64,000 bases of DNA from Prochlorococcus sp. AG-363-O15. GTDB taxonomy: Bacteria > Cyanobacteriota > Cyanobacteriia > PCC-6307 > Cyanobiaceae. Numbering within the stretch: the first letter of the stretch is position 1; each line of letters opens with the position of its first letter. Positions 1 through 8,939 of the stretch are shown here, one piece after another. The DNA lies in NCBI GenBank assembly GCA_003278255.1, contig QCFZ01000004.1:29057-93056 (forward strand), read 5' to 3'. A model generated the notes under the pieces. That model had not been told where the DNA came from and did no database searches. It saw only the letters and a program-made list of their open reading frames with translations. A program made the position numbers and the translations under genes.

Positions 1-166
1 ATTTATCTAAATCTTTAGCTAAATATTTAAGTGATTTCTTACCAAGCCTATGAGGGATGAAAGGAGTAAAAATTCGATTACTAGAAGTATCTAATTTCCC
101 TATTAATCTATTAAAAACATATGGATTATCCCAAAGGCCATGAATTAAAAAGAGTGGTCGTTTCAT
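1..166 (-). CDS. Alpha/beta-hydrolase (lipase-like), 3' part cut off by window edge
   Basis: The reverse strand reads open from an ATG at 166 to the window edge (55 codons). The start, MKRPLFLIHGLWDNP, has the hydrophobic strand followed by HG that forms the oxyanion hole of alpha/beta-hydrolases such as triacylglycerol lipases. The catalytic GxSxG lies outside the window, so the substrate is unknown. It begins 11 bases after the folB stop on the same strand and is probably the last gene of the proA-folB transcript. The family call rests on one motif. Confidence 0.7.
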   Translation of the reverse strand, partial: MKRPLFLIHGLWDNPYVFNRLIGKLDTSSNRIFTPFIPHRLGKKSLKYLAKDLDK

Positions 167-177
167 TAAGGAAATAT

Positions 178-573
178 TCAATCAGACAATTTATTAGGAA
201 AGAAACGAACCCTTTCTATTTCAATAACTCCATTAAATCCAGGAATTGGAGCAGAACATTTTCGAAGCTTAACTTGCATTGGTATTTCGCCATAAATTAA
301 TTCCAATTGATCAAGTATTAGTTCACTAAAATGTTCAATCGTTGAACATTTTATCTTAAATGATATTTCTTGTATCTTTTTTATCCCAATACTATAGTCA
401 ACAGTATAAGAAAGATCATCCTTAACAGATGATTCATCAAAATCCAGCCAAAGACTGAAGTCAATGCTAAAAAGCTGTCCAAATAATTGTTCATTTTTCA
501 GGACCCCAACATGGGCCCAAAGCCGCAAATCCCTTACATGCATTGCCTCGAGAGATAAATTATCTTTCATCAT
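178..573 (-). CDS. folB: Dihydroneopterin aldolase FolB
   Basis: Cytosolic folate-pathway enzyme that cleaves 7,8-dihydroneopterin to 6-hydroxymethyl-dihydropterin and glycolaldehyde. The 131 residues match the usual 120-130. Family landmarks are visible: HVGVLKNE (21-28), the SYTVDY stretch (55-60) of the pterin pocket, and the C-terminal [13 protein letters not shown] (101-113) holding the candidate catalytic lysine. The ATG overlaps the proA stop by four bases (ATGA), implying translational coupling. A second ATG directly follows the first, so the start may shift by one codon. Confidence 0.93.
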   Translation of the reverse strand: MMKDNLSLEAMHVRDLRLWAHVGVLKNEQLFGQLFSIDFSLWLDFDESSVKDDLSYTVDYSIGIKKIQEISFKIKCSTIEHFSELILDQLELIYGEIPMQVKLRKCSAPIPGFNGVIEIERVRFFPNKLSD

Positions 574-1907
574 TTCAAGTCTATATGAGTAAAGTTTCTG
601 GTCCCTGAAGCAAAGTCCTCTGCTATATGCCCATCACCTCTTAATCGATATCTATAGGTTACTAAACCTTCTAAACCTACTGGTCCTCTAGGGGGCAAAG
701 TTTGAGTACTAATGCCAACCTCAGCACCAAATCCATAACGAAACCCGTCAGCAAAGCGAGTAGAGCAATTGTGATAAACACCTGCGCTGTCAACCGCCCT
801 CAAAAAGTGATCAGCTGTTGTCTTATTCTTGGTGACAATTGATTCAGTATGTCTTGATCCATAACGCCTTATATGATCCAGCGCAATAGTCATATCATTA
901 ACTATTTTCACCGAGAGTTTTAGATCTAGATACTCTGTACTCCAATCACTTTCAGTAGCAGCTAGTTTTATTCCAATAATCTGACTTTCTTTATCTCCAA
1001 CCAGACTTACTCCCATTTCTTCAAATACAGGAATAGCTTTGCTTAGAAACAAAGAAGCTATATTTTGATGAATCAATAAAGTCTCTATTGCATTACAAGC
1101 AGCTGGATATTGTGTCTTACTATCAATTGCAATGCGTAAAGCTTGATCTAAATCTGCTTCCTTATCTATATATAGATGGCAGATCCCATCAGCATGTCCT
1201 AAAACAGGTATGCGAGTATTGTCTTGAATAAATCGGACAAATTCATTGCTGCCGCGTGGAATAATAAGATCAACCAATCCATCTAATCGAAGTAAAGCAA
1301 GACTTTCCTCCCTACTAGTTAAAAGAGTTAAAGCTTTGGGACTGATTTCTGAAGAAGATAATCCCAGGTTTAATGCATTCATAATTGCTTCATTAGTAAG
1401 AAGAGCCTCGCTCCCTCCTTTAAGAATTGCACCGTTACCTGATTTGATTGCCAAAGAAGCAATCTGAATTACTGCATCAGGACGAGCTTCAAAAATTACA
1501 CCAAGAACTCCTAGGGGAACAGTTATCCGCTCGAGCTCTAGACCTTTGTCTAATTCTCTATGTAACTGTCTTAAACCAATTGGATCTGGCAGATCAGCAA
1601 CCTTACGAACCCCTGATATGGAAGATTCAAGTTTAATTTCATTTAGCTTCAACCTAGCCATTAAGGCATCAGCAAGACCGTCCTTTGCAGATCTCTCTAA
1701 ATCTTTCTTATTAGCTTCAATTATTTCCTCAGAGTTCTGCGCCAAAGCATCAGCCATCGAATTCAAAGCAAGACGCCGCTGATCATCTGAGGTTTGGCCA
1801 AGATAAGAAGCGGCGCGCCTTACATTGGAAGCACGATTTAGCAAGTCACTAGAAGGTTCAGAAACCGAAGAAAATTTTTGCATAAATGCTAAGGAACTCT
1901 TATACAT
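570..1907 (-). CDS. proA: Gamma-glutamyl phosphate reductase ProA
   Basis: Second step of proline synthesis: NADPH-dependent reduction of gamma-glutamyl phosphate to glutamate semialdehyde. It is an aldehyde-dehydrogenase-fold enzyme with [17 protein letters not shown] in the substrate region and the catalytic cysteine in YPAACNA. The open frame extends upstream to 1988, but the ATG at 1907 is chosen because GAGGAG sits five bases before it and the resulting 445 residues fit the family (about 420-440). An ATG at 1883 (437 residues) is the main alternative. It overlaps folB by four bases. Confidence 0.93.
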   Translation of the reverse strand: MYKSSLAFMQKFSSVSEPSSDLLNRASNVRRAASYLGQTSDDQRRLALNSMADALAQNSEEIIEANKKDLERSAKDGLADALMARLKLNEIKLESSISGVRKVADLPDPIGLRQLHRELDKGLELERITVPLGVLGVIFEARPDAVIQIASLAIKSGNGAILKGGSEALLTNEAIMNALNLGLSSSEISPKALTLLTSREESLALLRLDGLVDLIIPRGSNEFVRFIQDNTRIPVLGHADGICHLYIDKEADLDQALRIAIDSKTQYPAACNAIETLLIHQNIASLFLSKAIPVFEEMGVSLVGDKESQIIGIKLAATESDWSTEYLDLKLSVKIVNDMTIALDHIRRYGSRHTESIVTKNKTTADHFLRAVDSAGVYHNCSTRFADGFRYGFGAEVGISTQTLPPRGPVGLEGLVTYRYRLRGDGHIAEDFASGTRNFTHIDLK

Positions 1908-1912
1908 CATCA

Positions 1913-1918
1913 CTCCTC
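1913..1918 (-). promoter_or_regulatory. Shine-Dalgarno sequence deciding the proA start
   Basis: On the minus strand GAGGAG lies five bases before the ATG at 1907 and two before the adjacent ATG at 1910. The spacing favours 1907 and argues against the longer frame starting at 1988. Confidence 0.6.
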
Positions 1919-2031
1919 GTGGGAAAATAGCATTAATTAAAGTTCCAGTCCTACAAAAAAGTGTTCTGAATAACCTCCAATTAAACACTAAATCATATTG
2001 AAATCATCTATATATCGATATAGATTTAATT

Positions 2032-5000
2032 TCAAAATCGGAAAAACATCTGTACTTGACTCTGCCAGGTTCCAGTATTATCGATAGAGCCAAGGACTCC
2101 AACATTAGGACTGACTTGATAAGTTAAAGTACCTTGTGGTGGAATATCCTCTCTATTAGGTGTTGCAAATACTGAAAAATTAAATCTATTATTTAAATCG
2201 ATTCCTATTTCAGTAACCCAAGCTTGCTGAGGGGATAAATTACCAGATGATTGACCTTGAATGGAAGTTTGAGTATCAGTGCTTGAATCAGTTGCTTCTG
2301 GACTAGCTACATATGCAGGATAAAGAGCAACTTGCAATCTCTCACTAAAGCTTCCAGTAATGCTACCGAGTACTGGAGAAATCACGGATTTACTAAGTAC
2401 ATTAGCAAGCACCTCTCTCTCTCCTCCACCTAACAATCTTGCAAGAGAATTACCACCAATCAATCCATATAGATTGGAACTAGGCATAGGAGGAGTACTT
2501 CTTATTTGGAAATTATCTGAAAGACGATCTGCGGGTCCAGTAGCAGTTACTTCTACCTTCACAAAACGAGATCCTCCAATTCCGAATGACCCGGTTCCAT
2601 TAGTTGAAAAATCACTAGAAGAAGCAAGATTACTTGCATCTCTGACTGTATCTGGTACACGACTTGTCATCGTGACATCTACATAAGGGATTAGACCCAT
2701 TGAGGGAGTAAAAATCGCAACATTTGGCTCTCGCCTATCTAAATCAAAGGTAGTAGTAAATAAATTAATTCTTCCATTCGTAAGACGAACAACACCACTA
2801 GCATTTAATGTCTGGTCAAATGTTCCATTTAAAACAAGAAGCCCAGAAGTATTAAAATTAGCTAAAGGTGGCGAAGTTACTCTTAAATTAGGTCCCAACT
2901 TAAGTCGCAAAGCATCGAAAGTAACAGAAGATAGTTTTGAAGAAATAGCTGTTCTAAGCATCTTACTTGCTGGAGCTCCTTTGTCTTCAACAAATAGAAC
3001 CAAGGGTTTTTTAAGATCCCATTTCTGCTCAGGCAATATCGGAAACTTGTCTGAATCATAAATATTATTATTACTAATCTCTATAGGCTTTATTTGATTT
3101 ATTTTCTTTGATCTTTGAGGTGAAATGAAACCTTCTTTTATAGTAACTGAACCACCTAATATTGGTTTTAACAAAGACCCTTTTATCTCCAAATCAGAAG
3201 CAACTTGTATATCTGCAATAGGAAGCCTTAAAGGGAGATTATTCATTGCAATATTTAAAGGTTGGTCCTCCTGAGATGCTTTATCAAAAATTGATATAGC
3301 TCCAGAGCCACTTAAGGTTCCTTTAGAACCAATTTCCGCCTGCAGATTCTGAACCTCTAGACGATTAAAATCAAACAGAATTGATGTATTAAGACGTTTA
3401 ACTAATTTTTCCATCACAATTAATTCGCCTTTATCTAACACTAGAAAACCATTAGCCTCTGGAGAAGCAATGGTCCCTCTAATTAATAACCTCAGATTAG
3501 CCTCTCCATCCTTCCAAGAGACCAATCCACCTGAGAGACCATCAAGGAAATGCAACCCATCATTATGACTGATAATTCTTAAGTCTATTTGATTATCAGA
3601 GGTTAATGGTACTTTTCCAAAAATACTTACAGGCTCTAAAGAAGATTCACTGCGAAGAGAAACGTCAATTTTAAGATTCGATTGAGATAGCTGTATCTTT
3701 CCTTTTTCGAGAAAGAATTTCTTTTCATCTATTTGAGCATCTTTTAGAACTAAATCAGCTGTTACTTCAGGGGATTTCTTTCCCAGTCTATATTTACCTG
3801 AAAGACCAAACATCCCTTTAAGAGAAGAAGGCATTGGTGCAAACAATGAAAGTATTGAGAATGGAACATCTAATAGTGAGAATTTGCCGACCCCTGCTCC
3901 AAGAGGTCCATTTAAAGTTGCATAGAAAGGTCTCAACTTTATATTAGGTTTATTTATTTGATTGCTAGACCATAGCTTTCCCGAAGATTCAAGATTTAAT
4001 TGAAGTTTAGCAATGCTTGGGCCCTGAATCTCAATTGAAGCATCAATCTGACCATTAATATTATCTGAATTAATAATTTTCTTTTTACGATTTAATTGAT
4101 AAAATCTCCGCAAAGATTCCTGTGACTCTGACAGTGAATTTAAATGTTCATCTAATGAGCCACCTAAAGATTCAATAACAAGTTCGCCTAAGTCTTTAGC
4201 ACGTCCTTTAGCAGAAGGTGACCTTAAGTTAATCTTAGGAAGTTGTGATGTTGTATCTGCAAGCCATCTAGCACTGACACTTTTAGCTACTGCCTTAGCC
4301 CATAATTCTCCACCAATACGGCCTTTAGCATTTACTAAAACGTTGCCACTATCGGGTGGAAATATCTTACTAACTATTGAATAATTCTTCTGAAAAAGAT
4401 TACCTTTAAATTGCGCCTCTCTTAATCTAAGTCCCATCAGCCTTGGATAGCGAAGGACTATTTCTCCGTCGAGAGATAAAGGGGAAAAAGCAAGTGTTCC
4501 TTTACCTCCTAGTTCACCAAACACTCTCTTAAAACCTTTTTCAGGGCTAATAGCAAACTCAACTCGGTCCAACCTTAAATTGTTAGCTTTCCATTGATAA
4601 TTTTTTGCACTTCCTATCAGAGAAAACTCTCCACCTAAGCGTTTTAAAGTTACAGAATCTAAAGACCAATCTTTGCTTAATTTTGCCGATAATTCTCCTG
4701 GAACTGCTGCTCCAAAAGATTTCATTCTCAACTCTCCGCCACCATCCGGAATACCTATAAAATTACCACTCCATTCTTCTTGAAGACGTATTTTGCTCAA
4801 CTGAGGATTAGTCAAACCTATATCAAAGTTTGTAGTTAAATTAGATAAAGGGCCTTTGATTTGACCATTAACTTTTAGGCTGCCAGACATTGAAGTCCCT
4901 AAAACTGAACTAAGAGATGCCAATGGGAAAGGCCTTAAATCAAAATCAGCCAGTAATTCTCCTGGAACAAATGCATATTGTTCTAATTTTATAGGTAAGC

Positions 5001-6006
5001 TTGCTTGCAATTTAAGCTCTGAACTATCTACATCCTTTAATCGCAAAGAACTTGATAATCCAAAATTATAATCTTTAACTTTGTCAAGAGGCAAATCACC
5101 ACTAAATGATGCTATCCATTTGCCATAACTCCATTCAGTATAAGGGAGGGAGAGTAAATCATCCCTACATATTATAGAAGTTTCTTTAGAAGTAAGACCA
5201 TCTTTTAGAACTCCGCCTTTCAATTTAAGATTAGACATTGAAAGATTACCATCACAATCAAATATTCCTTTATTGAAAGCTATTCTTATATCACCATTTA
5301 AGATCCCTTTAGCATCTATATTTTGACCAAATGAAAGGATTCTATTTAGAGAATTTAACCTGACTTTATCTACACTAGCCCTTGCTTTTAAACCCAAGCG
5401 ATCCCAATATCCAAAACCCTTAAGTAACAAGTTACCATCATCTGGAAAACCCAACTTAATTGCACCTACAATTTTCTTCTCTGAAAGTCGAATCGAAGCT
5501 TTACCTGTTGCTATTAATTGTATATTGGAAGGATGTATAAATAATCTAACTGGATCTATCAAACGTAATCTGACATCAATATTTGTCTTTTTTCGATTAT
5601 TGGATCCCCCTAAAACCCAATAAGATCCATTAGTTCCAGAATGCAAATTTATTTTTGTCCCTCTTGGAGAAAATATCGCTATCGGCTTCCAATTAAATAA
5701 GCTCGCCAAAGGAGCTATTTTGATTGTTAATCCAGATAATTGCACAGTTGAGTCATCGCCAATCCCAGGACGCACCTCAGTTGGCCCAAGAGAAATCCCC
5801 CACATCCGCAAACCCTCGTAAGGGCCAATCAACAAAGGATGTCCTAGTGGCTTAGAAAGGGCCTCTTCAATATCTACCCGATATCGTTCAAAAATTCGGC
5901 CTACTAAACGATCAGTAGAGACCCAAAGCAAAAGCCCACCAAGAGATACCAACCCTCCAAAAAGGCCGACTTTTATAACTTTTATTGTTCTTGTTGTCAC
6001 TCCCAT
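2032..6006 (-). CDS. TamB-like giant envelope protein (DUF490 family)
   Basis: A 1324-residue protein with one N-terminal membrane segment (about 8-30), then a long beta-rich region and a C-terminal TamB/DUF490-type domain ending in an aromatic-rich strand (QMFFRF). Family knowledge: TamB/AsmA-like proteins span the periplasm as hydrophobic beta-grooves that carry lipid, or help outer-membrane protein assembly, between inner and outer membranes. In cyanobacteria and plastids (TIC236) they serve envelope biogenesis. No BamA/TamA partner is present nearby. The start region is divergent from ycf51 with only about 65 bases between them. Confidence 0.85.
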   Translation of the reverse strand: MGVTTRTIKVIKVGLFGGLVSLGGLLLWVSTDRLVGRIFERYRVDIEEALSKPLGHPLLIGPYEGLRMWGISLGPTEVRPGIGDDSTVQLSGLTIKIAPLASLFNWKPIAIFSPRGTKINLHSGTNGSYWVLGGSNNRKKTNIDVRLRLIDPVRLFIHPSNIQLIATGKASIRLSEKKIVGAIKLGFPDDGNLLLKGFGYWDRLGLKARASVDKVRLNSLNRILSFGQNIDAKGILNGDIRIAFNKGIFDCDGNLSMSNLKLKGGVLKDGLTSKETSIICRDDLLSLPYTEWSYGKWIASFSGDLPLDKVKDYNFGLSSSLRLKDVDSSELKLQASLPIKLEQYAFVPGELLADFDLRPFPLASLSSVLGTSMSGSLKVNGQIKGPLSNLTTNFDIGLTNPQLSKIRLQEEWSGNFIGIPDGGGELRMKSFGAAVPGELSAKLSKDWSLDSVTLKRLGGEFSLIGSAKNYQWKANNLRLDRVEFAISPEKGFKRVFGELGGKGTLAFSPLSLDGEIVLRYPRLMGLRLREAQFKGNLFQKNYSIVSKIFPPDSGNVLVNAKGRIGGELWAKAVAKSVSARWLADTTSQLPKINLRSPSAKGRAKDLGELVIESLGGSLDEHLNSLSESQESLRRFYQLNRKKKIINSDNINGQIDASIEIQGPSIAKLQLNLESSGKLWSSNQINKPNIKLRPFYATLNGPLGAGVGKFSLLDVPFSILSLFAPMPSSLKGMFGLSGKYRLGKKSPEVTADLVLKDAQIDEKKFFLEKGKIQLSQSNLKIDVSLRSESSLEPVSIFGKVPLTSDNQIDLRIISHNDGLHFLDGLSGGLVSWKDGEANLRLLIRGTIASPEANGFLVLDKGELIVMEKLVKRLNTSILFDFNRLEVQNLQAEIGSKGTLSGSGAISIFDKASQEDQPLNIAMNNLPLRLPIADIQVASDLEIKGSLLKPILGGSVTIKEGFISPQRSKKINQIKPIEISNNNIYDSDKFPILPEQKWDLKKPLVLFVEDKGAPASKMLRTAISSKLSSVTFDALRLKLGPNLRVTSPPLANFNTSGLLVLNGTFDQTLNASGVVRLTNGRINLFTTTFDLDRREPNVAIFTPSMGLIPYVDVTMTSRVPDTVRDASNLASSSDFSTNGTGSFGIGGSRFVKVEVTATGPADRLSDNFQIRSTPPMPSSNLYGLIGGNSLARLLGGGEREVLANVLSKSVISPVLGSITGSFSERLQVALYPAYVASPEATDSSTDTQTSIQGQSSGNLSPQQAWVTEIGIDLNNRFNFSVFATPNREDIPPQGTLTYQVSPNVGVLGSIDNTGTWQSQVQMFFRF

Positions 6007-6071
6007 GGCATTTCTTCAACCTTCAAGGGAGTAAACGAACTATAAGAAGTGAAAGTAATGTTAACCAGTCC

Positions 6072-6533
6072 ATGTCTCTTTCTGATCTTCTTTCAGATGC
6101 AACCACCTGGCTAGCCTGGGCTGGGCTAGGACTTAGCCTAACCACTTTGATCGCTTTTTTAGTTAACTGGGGTGCAAAGTTTAGGCTTGTTGGAGCAACC
6201 GTTTTCACCTTCTTGTTGTCTGGCAGCTGTTGGGCATTTTCAGCAAGCTATACGCCACCATTTGTAGTTGATGGCTATAAGTACGCACCAGTTGTATATG
6301 ACAACGGATACGACCTTGTAATTGCCCAAGCCAATGAAGACTTCCCTAATGAAGCTATAAAACCCACTTTGGAGCAAATTGCAGGAAATCTAAAAGGAGG
6401 GGGGAGAAATGGCGCAATGGTGAATGTACGTATTCGAAGAGTAGAACCTGCTGGTGAAGGGATAAGTCGTCCAGTAGTCATAGGGGAAGTCATTAGAGAC
6501 GTTCGCCAAAACATCACAATTCCTGTTTCATAA
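6072..6533 (+). CDS. ycf51: Ycf51-like membrane protein (DUF2518)
   Basis: A 153-residue protein starting MSLSDLLSDATTW, with two adjacent membrane segments (about 12-33 and 38-57) followed by a soluble domain ending in VIRDVRQNITIPVS. This is the layout of Ycf51, a protein conserved in cyanobacteria and red-algal plastids; its function is not established. The frame is open from 5985, but the ATG at 6072 starts directly at the conserved part. It is divergent from the TamB-like gene and lies six bases before the next gene. Confidence 0.82.
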   Translation: MSLSDLLSDATTWLAWAGLGLSLTTLIAFLVNWGAKFRLVGATVFTFLLSGSCWAFSASYTPPFVVDGYKYAPVVYDNGYDLVIAQANEDFPNEAIKPTLEQIAGNLKGGGRNGAMVNVRIRRVEPAGEGISRPVVIGEVIRDVRQNITIPVS

Positions 6534-6538
6534 AAATA

Positions 6539-6943
6539 ATGTCTAACGAAGGGCAAATTACAGGCCTTCCTACAAACTTTTCTACTGAAGAGAAACAACT
6601 CCTTTCTAAGGGGATTAAATCTTGGTCATCACTAAAGTGTTTAACTGATGAAGAAATCATAAGTCTCGTCAAGACTGGGCTTGGAACAATTAAAAACTTT
6701 AATCGACTCCGAGGAATTGCCACTCTTATTTGTGAAATGGATATTTCATTAGGTGATGCTTCATTACTACTACATGCAGGTATTTCTTCAGTTAATGCCT
6801 TGGCAATATTAACTCCACAAGAATTGATTAACAAAACTGGTAGACTAGAAAGACAACTTCAAACGGGAAGAAGACCTTTTTTTGATCTTGTAAAAGCTAA
6901 CCACTTGATTAAGAAAGCAAGAAAAAGGCAAATACTGAACTGA
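6539..6943 (+). CDS. Helix-hairpin-helix (DUF4332-like) protein
   Basis: A 134-residue soluble protein begun by an ATG five bases after the ycf51 stop, so probably co-transcribed. It contains two similar units, LLSKGIKSWSSLKCLTDEEI near residue 21 and LLLHAGISSVNALAILTPQEL near residue 78. Each has the GI-x-S/T-x3-L-x3-T-x-E-E/L pattern of helix-hairpin-helix folds seen in DUF4332 proteins. Such folds often bind nucleic acid, but nothing here proves it. Function unknown. Confidence 0.65.
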   Translation: MSNEGQITGLPTNFSTEEKQLLSKGIKSWSSLKCLTDEEIISLVKTGLGTIKNFNRLRGIATLICEMDISLGDASLLLHAGISSVNALAILTPQELINKTGRLERQLQTGRRPFFDLVKANHLIKKARKRQILN

Positions 6944-7008
6944 CCCAAGAGAACCCCATACCACTCTTATTAGGTCTCAAATAGATTTATAACCTCAACC
7001 TGAGGAAC

Positions 7009-7278
7009 ATGCGATACACCTATTCTCTATTAGTTGCCACACTTGCCTGTTCAATCCCTACGGCAATAGCTCAATCCACTCTTCTTGAAAGTGTCAAACT
7101 AAATCCGGACGAAGCCCTTGAGATGTGTGATCAATTTAGAACTCTTAATTCCAATGAACTTTCAGCAGTATCACCAGAGTCCATATCAAGAGTTGCACAA
7201 CAAAAAAACTTAAGCAAAATGGATGCGGAAATTTTGTCCATATATGTAATCGGCTTGCACTGTTCTGATGTCAAATAA
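7009..7278 (+). CDS. Small secreted protein of unknown function
   Basis: An 89-residue protein with a clear signal peptide (MRYTYSLLVATLACSIPTAIA, cleavage probably before Q22). The mature part is about 68 residues with two cysteines (C40 and C85) that could form a disulfide in the periplasm. The GAGG ribosome site before the ATG is part of a small hairpin (6993-7005). It is followed 11 bases later by the CocE-like hydrolase and may share its transcript. I do not recognise the family. Confidence 0.7.
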   Translation: MRYTYSLLVATLACSIPTAIAQSTLLESVKLNPDEALEMCDQFRTLNSNELSAVSPESISRVAQQKNLSKMDAEILSIYVIGLHCSDVK

Positions 7279-7289
7279 AGGTCTAATTA

Positions 7290-8903
7290 ATGGAGTCAAC
7301 TTGCCAAAAAGATGCAAATCTCACTCTCAATGATGGAGTGAAATTAGGTTCCAGGCTTTGGATGCCAATGCAAGGAGGACCATGGCCAGCACTCTTAATG
7401 AGACAGCCATATAGTTTAGAAATTGCCTCGACAGTTACTTATCTACACCCATCTTGGTGGGCCAATCATGGTTACCTAGTAATTATTCAAGATGTACGTG
7501 GCCAAGGTGTATCAGAAGGAACTTTCAATGGTTTTAATCAAGAAGCTTCAGATACCAGCCAAACCCATGAATGGGTTAGATCTTTACCTGAATGCAATGG
7601 CAAATTAGGCACTTATGGTTTCTCCTATCAAGGATTAACACAATTGCTCGCAGAGGAAGGAACTCCACCTCCTGATTGTCTTGCTCCTGCAATGACTGGG
7701 CTTAATGAAAAAGAGCATTGGAGCTGTGAAGGAGAAGCTCATTGGTGGAATTTAGGGCTTGCGTGGGGATTGCAATTAGCAGCCCTTAAAACAAAAAGAG
7801 ATGGGAATTGGAGAGCATGGGAAGAACTACGTCGAAGTCTTGAAAACGAAAGTTATCTTTGGGATGGTCTATCACTTCTAAAAAAATATGATCCAGAAGG
7901 TATGTCATTTAGGTGGTTAGATTCATCTGAAGACAATCATCATGCTTGGAAAATCCATAAACCACTAGAAACTTGGCTTAGCAAACCAATGTTACTTATT
8001 GGAGGCTGGTGGGACCCTCATCTTAAAGGAATAATTGATTTGTTCCAAAAATCTATTAATTCAGGCGGACAACCTGAGCTACATATAGGGCCAGCTAGTC
8101 ATCTAAATTGGTGGGAGGGATCTCAACAACTTCAACTAAATTTCTTCGACAAACATCTAAAATCCCCCAAGCAAAAAGAAAGTAGAAATGTTGGTATATA
8201 TCGATTATGGAATATCACAAATAGTTGTTGGCAAAACGAAAAGCTAGAAGAGCTTTCAAAAAATTCCAAAGATTTATCCTGGTCTCTTTCGAGTCAAGGC
8301 ATGGCATGTCTAGATACTAAAGATGGAATACTTGAATTAAATTCAAATGGGAAAGGTATTATTTATATCGTGCATGATCCCTGGAGACCTGTACCTTCAA
8401 AAGGAGGTCATTTAACTACAAATCCTGGAATAGTAGACAGAAGGGCAATTGATTTAAGAGGAGATGTCGCCACTTTTACGACCAAAAAATTCAAAAAAAC
8501 AATTCATCTCAAGGGAGTTCCTGTCCTTCAAGTCACTGCCAATGCAGACAAAAAGAGTTTTGATATATGTGTCTCTCTTTCTATTGTTAATTCTGATCAA
8601 ACACAAGTGAAGCAATTATCTACTGGTGTACTAAGAATTCGAGGGGACAAAGCAGTAAAATCAAATCAATATAAAATATTCCTTCAACCGCTAGTTGCAG
8701 ACATAGAAAAAAACAATCGTCTTCGCTTATCAATTTCTGGGTCCTCATGGCCCGCAATAGGAATAAACCCCGGACAAGATCAAGAACCTTGTGGAGCACC
8801 AGGAGCAAACTGTCTTGTTGTGACACTCACACTTAATCTCTCTGGATCAAATTTCCAAATAATTCCACTTATCAATAGTTTGGGGTTTCAAGATTCCCTC
8901 TAA
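7290..8903 (+). CDS. CocE/NonD-family hydrolase (X-Pro dipeptidyl-peptidase-like)
   Basis: A 537-residue serine hydrolase of the cocaine esterase / X-prolyl peptidase class. QDVRGQGVSEG (67-77) and the nucleophile elbow YGFSYQG with S112 are characteristic; GGWWDPHL and GPASHLNWW supply the likely acid and histidine region. The last 170 residues fit the C-terminal beta-sandwich of the family. No signal peptide is seen, so it is probably cytosolic. The substrate cannot be inferred: the family covers peptides, esters and beta-lactam side chains. Confidence 0.85.
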   Translation: MESTCQKDANLTLNDGVKLGSRLWMPMQGGPWPALLMRQPYSLEIASTVTYLHPSWWANHGYLVIIQDVRGQGVSEGTFNGFNQEASDTSQTHEWVRSLPECNGKLGTYGFSYQGLTQLLAEEGTPPPDCLAPAMTGLNEKEHWSCEGEAHWWNLGLAWGLQLAALKTKRDGNWRAWEELRRSLENESYLWDGLSLLKKYDPEGMSFRWLDSSEDNHHAWKIHKPLETWLSKPMLLIGGWWDPHLKGIIDLFQKSINSGGQPELHIGPASHLNWWEGSQQLQLNFFDKHLKSPKQKESRNVGIYRLWNITNSCWQNEKLEELSKNSKDLSWSLSSQGMACLDTKDGILELNSNGKGIIYIVHDPWRPVPSKGGHLTTNPGIVDRRAIDLRGDVATFTTKKFKKTIHLKGVPVLQVTANADKKSFDICVSLSIVNSDQTQVKQLSTGVLRIRGDKAVKSNQYKIFLQPLVADIEKNNRLRLSISGSSWPAIGINPGQDQEPCGAPGANCLVVTLTLNLSGSNFQIIPLINSLGFQDSL

Positions 8904-8939
8904 AAGACGTAAGCTCAAAGATGATTTAGCAAATAAGTT

